Shown here one piece after another: positions 1-5,278 of a stretch of DNA of 5,278 bases. The number at the start of each line of letters is the position of its first letter. Positions within the stretch are counted from its first letter, which is position 1. The DNA comes from Solirubrobacteraceae bacterium (GTDB lineage Bacteria; Actinomycetota; Thermoleophilia; Solirubrobacterales; Solirubrobacteraceae). The translations under genes were made by a program, and so were the position numbers. The notes under the pieces were generated by a model, which worked only from the letters and a program-made list of their open reading frames with translations, was not told the DNA's origin and made no database searches. Where the stretch lies: contig JASLHP010000152.1 in NCBI GenBank assembly GCA_030149625.1, positions 1 through 5,278 of the forward strand. Reading direction: 5' to 3'.

Positions 1-1
1 G

Positions 2-238
2 CAGATCCAGGAGCGACTGCTCGCGATCGTGAGCGAGCGCACCGGCTATCCCTCCGACATGCTCGGGCTCGAGGCCGACCTCGAGGGCGACCTCGGGATC
101 GACTCGATCAAGCGGGTCGAGATTGCCGGCACGTTCACGCAGAGCCTGCCGGACGCCGAGCGCGAGGCGATCGACGTCGAGGAGCTGACGGCGTCAAAGA
201 CGCTGAACGCGGTGATCGACGCGCTCGAGGCGGCTATC
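2..238 (+). other. Acyl carrier protein domain
   Basis: This is an ACP domain whose Ser35 (codon 104-106), within DLGIDSIKRVEI, is the expected 4'-phosphopantetheine attachment site. The DSIK form rather than DSL is characteristic of PUFA-synthase and related ACPs. The helix-1 sequence and the EELTASKTLNAVIDAL helix-4 region are also present, so the domain looks nearly complete although it begins at the window edge. PUFA synthases often carry several such ACPs in tandem; only this last one is visible. Confidence 0.9.
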
Positions 239-2863
239 TCGGGGCCCGCGGCGTACGCGACCGCGGCGCCGCCCGGCGGACAGCACGCGCCGGGGGAACA
301 GCGCCCTTTTGATCGAGGACCGTCCGAGCAGGAGCGCATCGGCCGGTTCGTCGTGCAGGCAACGAGCGCTCCCGCGATCACCGCCACGGCCGCGCTGGCG
401 CCCTCGGGCGCCGTGGTGATCGTCGACGACGAGCGCGGCGTCGGCGAGGCGCTCTCCGGCGCGCTCGCCAACCGCGGCGAGACGGTCGTGCTGGTCACGC
501 GCGCCGAGCAGCCACGAGACGCCGAGGAGGCGGTGCGCTTCGCCGCCGGCATGCGCGCGCACGGCGGCGTCAAGGCACTAGTGCACCTGGGCGCGCTTGC
601 CGAGACCGTCGAGTACGGCGGCCTCGAGTCGCTGCTGCTGCTCAGCCAGGCGCTGCGCGAGGATCTCGAGACGGCGGCTGGCGCAGGGGGCGCTGCGATC
701 CTCGGCGCGAGCCGTCTCGGCGGCGCCTTCGGCGTCGGCGCGTCCTGGTCGGGGGCCGCTGCGAGCACGGGCGCGATCCACGGCTTCCTCAAGAGCGTCG
801 CGCAGGAGTGGCCGGCCGTTCGCGTCAAGGCCGTCGACCTCGCCGACGCCGAGGCCACACAGACGGCCGCGCAGCTGCTCGCCGAGCTCGATGCGGCGGA
901 CGGGCTCGTCGAGGTCGGCTACCGCGACGGCGAGCGCATCCAGCTGGCGCCCGTGGCCGCGCCTCTGGCGGATCGCCCCGACGCCGAGGTGCTCGACGAG
1001 CAGTGCGTGCTGCTCGTCACCGGCGGCGCGCGCGGCATCACGGCGCGAGTCGCGCTGACGCTGGCCGAGCGCTACCGCCCCACGCTGCTGCTCGTCGGGC
1101 GCACCCCCTGCGAGGACGAGGGCCCCGAGACCGCCGCGCTCGGCGAGCTCGCGGACTTGCGCCGCGCGATGATCGAACGCCGCAAGCGCGAGAACCGGGA
1201 GCTGAAGCCCGCGCTCGTCGAGCGCGACTGCCAGCGGATCCTGAACGCGCGCGAGGTGCGCCAGAACCTCGCGCGCATGCGCACGGCAGGCGCACGCGTC
1301 GAGTACCTCAGCTGCGACGTATCCGATGCGGGCTCGTTCGCAGCGCTGATCGACTCCGTCTACGAGCGCCACGGCCGCATCGACGGCGTCGTGCACGGCG
1401 CCGGCGTGATCGAGGACAGCCTGATCGCGGACAAGCGGCTCGACTCGATGGAGCGCGTGCTGAACACAAAGGCGGGCGCCGCCCAGACGCTGGTGGCACG
1501 GCTGCGCAGCGAGTCGCTGCGCTTCATGGTGCTGTTCAGCTCCGTCTCCGGTCGCTTCGGCAACCGCGGCCAGTCCGACTATGCCGCCGCGAGCGAGGTC
1601 CTCGGCAAGCTCGCGCACGAGCTCGACCGCACGTGGCCTGGGCGCGTCGTGTCGGTCGACTGGGGGCCATGGCGCGCGGCCGGCATGGTGTCCTCGTGGC
1701 TCGAGGAGGAGTTCGCCCGCCGCGGCGTCGCGCTGATCGAGCTCGACGAGGGCGCGCGCATGCTCGAGGAGGAGCTGCGTCGCGGCAGCAAGGGCGAAGC
1801 CGAGATCGTGATCGGCGCTGCCACCGGGCTCGCGGGCGAGCAGGCCGGGCTCAGCGAGGGCGCAGCCGAGCCGGCCGCGTCCGCGCCAAGCGGAGCCGCG
1901 GCGAGCACGCCGGGGGCCGAGTTGCAGGCGGACGGCCTCGTGCTGCTCTCGGGCGCGCACGAGCTGGCCCGCACGCACGAAGGGCAGGCACGCGGCGACG
2001 GCGGCTGGGAGACGCTCTACACGTTCGCGCTGGAGCGCGACCGCTATCTCGGCGATCACCGCATCGACGGCCGGCCGGTACTCCCGTTCGCGGTGGCGAT
2101 GGAGCTGATGGCGCAGGCCGCCGTCGCCGGCTCGCCTGGGCAAACCGTCTCCGACCTGCGCGAGATCCGGCTGCTGAGCGGCCTCGCGCTGCAGGACGAC
2201 CGGCCTGCCACCGTGCGCATCGACAGCGCTCCACAGGACGGCGAACAGGTGAGTGTGACGATCGGGCCCACCGAGCGCGGGCGGCCGCACTACCGCGCGC
2301 TGGTGGTGCTCGGCGACCCCGCCGGCGCACGCGATCTACCCGGCCTGCACGACCCGACGCGCCCCGGCCTCGCCGCGCGCCCGGCACCGCTCCCCGAGCT
2401 GAAGCCGTTCCCGATCACGCTCGAGAGCGCCTACCGCGATCTGCTGTTCCACGGACCGCTGTTCCAGGGGATCACCGCGATCGATGGCATGGACGCGCGC
2501 GGCGCGAGCGCGGTGCTGCGCTCGTCGCAGGCAGCGCAGTGCGTCGCGGGCGCCGAGGGCATGCGCTGGCTGCTCGACCCGGTGCTGCTGGACAGCGCGC
2601 TGCAGATCCAGGTGCTGTGGGCGCGCCTCGAGTGGGAGGTCACGCTGCTGCCGGCGGAGATCGGTCGCTACATCCACGTCGCAGCGCCGGGCGAGAGCGA
2701 GCCCGTGCGCCACGAGCTTCGCATCCGCGCGGCGAGCAACCGGCCGATGTGCCATGCCGACCACTGGTTCTTCGGATCGGACGGGCGCGTGCTGGCGCTG
2801 CTGCAGGACGTCGTCGGGGTCGGCACGCAGGCGCTGAACCGCCTCGCGGGAGCGAACGCTTGA
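2..2863 (+). CDS. Type I polyketide / PUFA-like synthase, C-terminal part (ACP-KR-DH), 5' partial
   Basis: This is the C-terminal 953 residues of an iterative type I synthase of the PfaA/Hgl secondary-lipid style. Numbering residues from base 2, the order is ACP (1-79), Ala/Pro/Gly-rich linker, structural half-KR (about 132-317), catalytic KR (334-607), a second Ala-rich linker, and a hot-dog dehydratase (669-953). It would tether the growing acyl chain in the cytoplasm, reduce its beta-keto group with NADPH and dehydrate the alcohol. A GTG at base 29 is in frame but is not taken as the start: the frame is open to the window edge, and the nine codons before it (QIQERLLAI) form the first ACP helix. 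The protein is therefore truncated only by the window. It ends with TGA at 2861-2863, overlapping the next gene. KS and AT domains and further ACPs may lie upstream, as in PfaA, but this is inference. The family is clear; the product is not. Confidence 0.93.
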   Translation, partial: QIQERLLAIVSERTGYPSDMLGLEADLEGDLGIDSIKRVEIAGTFTQSLPDAEREAIDVEELTASKTLNAVIDALEAAISGPAAYATAAPPGGQHAPGEQRPFDRGPSEQERIGRFVVQATSAPAITATAALAPSGAVVIVDDERGVGEALSGALANRGETVVLVTRAEQPRDAEEAVRFAAGMRAHGGVKALVHLGALAETVEYGGLESLLLLSQALREDLETAAGAGGAAILGASRLGGAFGVGASWSGAAASTGAIHGFLKSVAQEWPAVRVKAVDLADAEATQTAAQLLAELDAADGLVEVGYRDGERIQLAPVAAPLADRPDAEVLDEQCVLLVTGGARGITARVALTLAERYRPTLLLVGRTPCEDEGPETAALGELADLRRAMIERRKRENRELKPALVERDCQRILNAREVRQNLARMRTAGARVEYLSCDVSDAGSFAALIDSVYERHGRIDGVVHGAGVIEDSLIADKRLDSMERVLNTKAGAAQTLVARLRSESLRFMVLFSSVSGRFGNRGQSDYAAASEVLGKLAHELDRTWPGRVVSVDWGPWRAAGMVSSWLEEEFARRGVALIELDEGARMLEEELRRGSKGEAEIVIGAATGLAGEQAGLSEGAAEPAASAPSGAAASTPGAELQADGLVLLSGAHELARTHEGQARGDGGWETLYTFALERDRYLGDHRIDGRPVLPFAVAMELMAQAAVAGSPGQTVSDLREIRLLSGLALQDDRPATVRIDSAPQDGEQVSVTIGPTERGRPHYRALVVLGDPAGARDLPGLHDPTRPGLAARPAPLPELKPFPITLESAYRDLLFHGPLFQGITAIDGMDARGASAVLRSSQAAQCVAGAEGMRWLLDPVLLDSALQIQVLWARLEWEVTLLPAEIGRYIHVAAPGESEPVRHELRIRAASNRPMCHADHWFFGSDGRVLALLQDVVGVGTQALNRLAGANA
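395..952 (+). other. Structural (non-catalytic) half-ketoreductase subdomain
   Basis: The stretch opens with an alternating beta strand (GAVVIVDD) and a Rossmann-like GVGEAL turn. It continues through VKALVHLGAL to GAIHGFLKSVAQEWPAVRVK, the pattern of the structural subdomain that precedes and supports the catalytic KR in type I synthases. The serine/tyrosine catalytic motifs of the short-chain dehydrogenase family are not seen here. Its role is probably to stabilise the following KR. The boundaries are approximate. Confidence 0.75.
1001..1822 (+). other. Catalytic ketoreductase domain
   Basis: This domain reduces the ACP-bound beta-ketoacyl chain. The NADPH-binding motif TGGARGI is at residues 340-346. 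Lys490 (in LNTKAG), Ser514 (in FSSVSGRFG) and Tyr527 (in GQSDY) have the spacing of the polyketide KR active site. The residue four after Tyr, normally Asn, is Ser531. IED at 470-472 sits where B-type KRs carry LDD, which suggests a D-configured alcohol (inference). A charged insertion of about 50 residues (roughly 365-420) separates the cofactor half from the catalytic half, as in PfaA-like KRs. WGPW near residue 555 is the usual post-active-site motif. Confidence 0.9.
2006..2860 (+). other. Polyketide/PUFA-type dehydratase (hot-dog) domain
   Basis: This is a double hot-dog dehydratase that would remove water from the beta-hydroxyacyl chain to give an enoyl intermediate. His686 lies in DHRIDGRPVLP, which fits the HxxxGxxxxP signature. 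Asp864 in LLDSALQ fits the second-half DxxxQ signature. FHGPLFQGI (816-824) is the conserved start of the second hot-dog. Both catalytic residues are present, so the domain is probably active. It closes the protein, ending with the short tail ALNRLAGANA. Confidence 0.87.
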
Positions 2864-2865
2864 TG
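2848..2865 (+). promoter_or_regulatory. Stop/start overlap with a possible ribosome binding site
   Basis: The TGA stop of the first gene (2861-2863) and the ATG of the second (2863-2865) share one base (TGATG). A purine-rich GGGAG at 2848-2852 lies ten bases before the ATG and could act as a Shine-Dalgarno sequence. The arrangement implies one transcript and translational coupling, which would keep the two subunits in proportion. The overlap is seen directly; its use for coupling is inferred. Confidence 0.6.
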
Positions 2866-5278
2866 GGAGCGACGGGCGAGCAGCAGGGCGTCGCGATCAT
2901 CGGCATGTCGTGCCTGTTCCCGGGCGCGCGCGACGTCGACGCCTACTGGCGCAACATCCTCGCCAAGTTCGACGCGACCTCGGACCCGCCGCCCGAGGCG
3001 TGGGACCCAGACGTCTACTACGACCCGGACTTCAACGACGTCGACCGTACGTACTGCAAGCGCGGCGGCTACCTCGGCGCGCTCGCCAAGTTCGACCCGC
3101 TCGCGCACGGGATTCCCCCGGTCGCGGTCGGCGGCGAGCCAGATCAGTGGCTGGCGTTGCAGGTCGCGACCGACGCGCTCGCGGATGCCGGCGAGGCGGA
3201 GCTGCCGGCCGAGGTGCGCGAGCGCACCGCCGTGATCTTCGGCAAGGGCACATACCTCAACGGCGGCAACGCGATCGCGCTGCAGCGCGGCCTCGTGATC
3301 GGACAGACGCTCGATCTGATCCACCAGATGTATCCGCAGCGCACCGAGCAGGAGCTCGACGCGCTGCGCGAGGAGCTGCAGCGGGTGCTGCCGCCGCTCG
3401 GGCCGGAAACAGTGCCCGGGCTGATCCCGAACATCATCGTCGGGCGGATCGCCAACCGGCTCGACCTGATGGGTCCCGCCTACACGATCGACGCCGCGTG
3501 CGCCTCCTCGCTCGTGGCCGTCCAGCACGCCGTGCGCACCCTGCTCTCGGGCGACTGCGACCTCGCGCTCGCGGGCGGCTCGCAGGTGTGGATGCCGGTT
3601 GCGACGCTGAACCTGTTCTGCCGCCTCGGGGCGCTCTCGCGCCGCGAGCAGCTGCGCGCGTTCGACAAGGACGCCGACGGCACGCTGCTGAGCGAGGGCA
3701 TCGGCGCCGTCGTGCTGAAGCGCACCGCGGACGCCGTGCGCGACGGCGACCGCGTGTACGCGGTGATTCGCGGCGTCGGCGTCTCCAGCGACGGCCGCGG
3801 CATGAGCGTGATGGCGCCGCGCATCGAGGGCGAGGAGCTCGCGCTGCAGCGCGCATACGCCGCCGCCGGGGTCTCGACTGACAGCATCGGGCTGATCGAG
3901 GCGCACGGAACGGGAACGCCGGTCGGCGACGCGACCGAGGTGCATGCGTTGACACGCGTGTTCGGCGAACGCGACGGCGAGCTGCCGCGCTGCGCGATCG
4001 GCACGGTCAAGTCGATGATCGGCCACACGATCCCGGCGGCCGGCGTCGCCGGCCTGATCAAGACGGCGCTCGCGCTCCACCATCGCGTGCTGCCGCCGAC
4101 GATCGCCTGCGACGAGCCGAACCCGGAGCTCGAGCTCGAGCGCAGCCCGTTCTACGTGAACACCGAGACGCGACCGTGGATCCACGGCGCGAGCTGGCCG
4201 CGACGCGCCGGCATCAACGCATTCGGCTTCGGCGGCATCAACGCGCACGCGGTGCTCGAGGAGTTCGACGGAGCGCCGAGCACCGCCCACCGTCCGCCGT
4301 GGGACACCGAGATCTGCGTCCTCGAGGGCGACTCCCCGCAGGCGCTCGCCGGCGTCGCTGACGAGCTACTCGCCGCGCTCGAGCGAAACCCTGAGATCTC
4401 GCTCGCAGACCTCGCGTTCACGCTGAGCCGCGAATTGGGCGGGGCGCCAGCGCCGCGGCGCCTGGCGATCGTCGCCTCCAGCATCGAGGATCTACAGAAG
4501 AAGCTCACGCAGGCGATCGCGAAGCTGCGCGAGCCCGACTGCCGGCGGATCAAGACGACCTCCGGGATCTACTTCGAAGGCGAGCCGCTCGGCCGCGAGG
4601 GCAAGATCGTGTTCGTGTTCCCGGGCGAGGGCGCGCAGTACCCGAACATGCTCTCCGACCTGTGCCTGCAGTTCGAGGAGGCGCGCGCGGTGTTCGACCG
4701 CATCGACCGCATCTACCATCAGCACCCGCGCGGGCATCTGCTCAGCGACTGGGTGTTCCCGCGCCCCGCGTTCTCCGAGCAGGAGCGGGCCGACACCGAG
4801 GCGCGGCTGATGAAGCTCGACATCGCGGTCGAGGCGGTGCTGACGGCGAACGCCGCCGTGTATGAGGTGATGCGGCGGCTCGTGCCGCGCTGCGATGCGA
4901 TGCTCGGCCACTCCAGCGGCGAGCACTCAGCCGCGATGGCCTCGGGCGCGCTCGACGTCGAGACCGACGAGCGCCTCGGCGCGTTCTCGCACGGCCTCAA
5001 CGCGTCCTACACCGAGGCCGACGCGCGCCACGAGGTGCCGGCCGCCGTGCTGCTCGCGCTCGGCGCCGATGCCGACAGCGCGCGGCGGATCGGCGAGCGT
5101 GCCGGCGGCGAGCTGTACCTGGCGATGGACAACTGCCCCCACCAAGCCGTGCTCGTCGGCGAGGCCGAGGCGGCCGCTCGCGCGAAAGAGATCGCTGTCG
5201 AGCAGGGCGTCATGTGCGAGGTGCTCCCCTACGACCGCGCGGTGCACACACCCCTGTTCGCTCCCTTCGCCGAGGACC
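2863..5278 (+). CDS. Type I polyketide / secondary-lipid synthase, N-terminal part (KS-AT), 3' partial
   Basis: This is the N-terminal 805 residues of a second megasynthase subunit, open to the last base of the window. The start is the ATG overlapping the upstream stop: the protein then reads MGATGEQQGVAIIGMSCLFP, placing the canonical KS beta-strand close to the N-terminus with no docking extension. The order is KS (about residues 9-467), a KS-AT linker with helical segments (468-580) and AT (581 onward). It would load acyl groups and carry out decarboxylative Claisen condensation, presumably with ACPs of the upstream protein or of its own missing C-terminus. The sequence style (DLMGPAYTIDAACASSL, FGFGGINAHAVLEE, FPGEGAQYPNM) recalls the KS-AT proteins of heterocyst-glycolipid-like and PUFA-like clusters. 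Domains beyond the AT cannot be known. The assignment to the KS-AT family is secure; the specific substrate is not. Confidence 0.93.
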   Translation, partial: MGATGEQQGVAIIGMSCLFPGARDVDAYWRNILAKFDATSDPPPEAWDPDVYYDPDFNDVDRTYCKRGGYLGALAKFDPLAHGIPPVAVGGEPDQWLALQVATDALADAGEAELPAEVRERTAVIFGKGTYLNGGNAIALQRGLVIGQTLDLIHQMYPQRTEQELDALREELQRVLPPLGPETVPGLIPNIIVGRIANRLDLMGPAYTIDAACASSLVAVQHAVRTLLSGDCDLALAGGSQVWMPVATLNLFCRLGALSRREQLRAFDKDADGTLLSEGIGAVVLKRTADAVRDGDRVYAVIRGVGVSSDGRGMSVMAPRIEGEELALQRAYAAAGVSTDSIGLIEAHGTGTPVGDATEVHALTRVFGERDGELPRCAIGTVKSMIGHTIPAAGVAGLIKTALALHHRVLPPTIACDEPNPELELERSPFYVNTETRPWIHGASWPRRAGINAFGFGGINAHAVLEEFDGAPSTAHRPPWDTEICVLEGDSPQALAGVADELLAALERNPEISLADLAFTLSRELGGAPAPRRLAIVASSIEDLQKKLTQAIAKLREPDCRRIKTTSGIYFEGEPLGREGKIVFVFPGEGAQYPNMLSDLCLQFEEARAVFDRIDRIYHQHPRGHLLSDWVFPRPAFSEQERADTEARLMKLDIAVEAVLTANAAVYEVMRRLVPRCDAMLGHSSGEHSAAMASGALDVETDERLGAFSHGLNASYTEADARHEVPAAVLLALGADADSARRIGERAGGELYLAMDNCPHQAVLVGEAEAAARAKEIAVEQGVMCEVLPYDRAVHTPLFAPFAED
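2887..4263 (+). other. Ketosynthase domain
   Basis: This is a beta-ketoacyl synthase of the thiolase fold that catalyses chain elongation. The nucleophile Cys213 is in DAACASSL (codon 3499-3501), and the catalytic histidines are His348 in EAHGTGTPVGD and His388 in KSMIGHTIPAAG. The triad is complete, so this is a catalytic KS and not a chain-length factor. A charged, probably helical insertion at about 145-185 precedes the active-site Cys; such insertions occur in PUFA- and Hgl-type KSs. The domain ends with the usual GFGGINAHAVLEE. Confidence 0.92.
4603..5278 (+). other. Acyltransferase domain, 3' truncated by window
   Basis: This is an FabD-like acyltransferase that would transfer an acyl group from CoA to an ACP. 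It opens with FPGEGAQYPNM (586-596). Ser684 in GHSSGE is the nucleophile, and His795 in RAVHTPLF, 111 residues later, is the general base. The Gln-rich oxyanion motif is altered to GEGAQ, and the position 25 residues after Ser684, where malonyl transferases carry Arg, is Ser709. The pre-His motif RAVH matches neither the HAFH (malonyl) nor the YASH (methylmalonyl) type. The last part of the domain is outside the window. Confidence 0.88.

Noticed and set aside
29..31. GTG as a possible start codon of the first gene
   Set aside because: The codons before it continue the ACP first helix and the frame is open to the window edge, so it is an internal Val.
575..584. Perfect 10-base palindrome GCACTAGTGC
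   Set aside because: It sits inside the structural KR coding region, is a single copy and too short to be a terminator or a convincing operator.
578..2290. Long minus-strand open frame (570 codons) opposite the KR and DH
   Set aside because: It is biased in composition, without motifs, and opposite a well-supported coding frame with intact catalytic residues.
3294..3420. Charged insertion in the KS considered as a foreign insertion or frame error
   Set aside because: The frame is continuous, base composition matches the flanks, and PUFA/Hgl-like KSs carry a similar helical insertion before the active-site Cys.
2910..3881. Plus-strand open frame (323 codons) overlapping the KS gene
   Set aside because: Its translation is an Arg/Ala-rich out-of-frame product. 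The alternative frame from 2863 gives a full KS with all three catalytic residues and stays open to the window end.
4126..4140. Short GAGCTC repeat
   Set aside because: It encodes the ELELE stretch of the KS in a conserved part of the domain; it is explained by codon use and is not a functional repeat.
2668..4290. Long minus-strand open frame (540 codons) across the gene junction
   Set aside because: It lies opposite convincing DH and KS domains. Its translation is rich in Arg, Ala and His with no recognisable domain, as expected of antisense shadows in very GC-rich coding DNA.

Overview
The window is almost entirely coding and lies inside a very GC-rich bacterial locus (GC or CG pairs dominate, and most codons end in G or C). 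It holds parts of two large, same-strand, multidomain megasynthase genes that overlap by one base. No RNA gene, mobile element, CRISPR array, promoter or terminator is visible. The composition suits a high-GC actinomycete or a myxobacterium-like lineage, but nothing here fixes the taxon.

Region 1 (bases 2-2863, + strand) is the 3' part of a type I polyketide / secondary-lipid synthase. Its visible domain order is acyl carrier protein (ACP), structural half-ketoreductase, catalytic ketoreductase (KR), then a hot-dog dehydratase (DH). The ACP motif GIDSIKRVEI, the long insertion inside the KR and the YLGDH...P dehydratase motif are the style of polyunsaturated fatty acid (PUFA, PfaA-like) and heterocyst-glycolipid (Hgl-like) synthases, rather than of macrolide-type modular PKSs. 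The gene begins upstream of the window.

Region 2 (bases 2863-5278, + strand) starts at an ATG sharing its A with the TGA stop of the first gene. It encodes a ketosynthase (KS) with a complete Cys-His-His triad, a linker, and an acyltransferase (AT) with GHSSGE and a downstream catalytic His. The frame is open to the last base, so any domains after the AT are outside the window.

Together the two proteins supply condensation (KS), acyl loading (AT), tethering (ACP), beta-keto reduction (KR) and dehydration (DH), the set expected for an iterative synthase that builds a long or partly unsaturated acyl chain. The exact product cannot be read from this sequence. Points worth a second look are a Ser in place of the usual Asn in the KR active site, and an AT that lacks the expected carboxylate-binding Arg and has an unusual GEGAQ motif.
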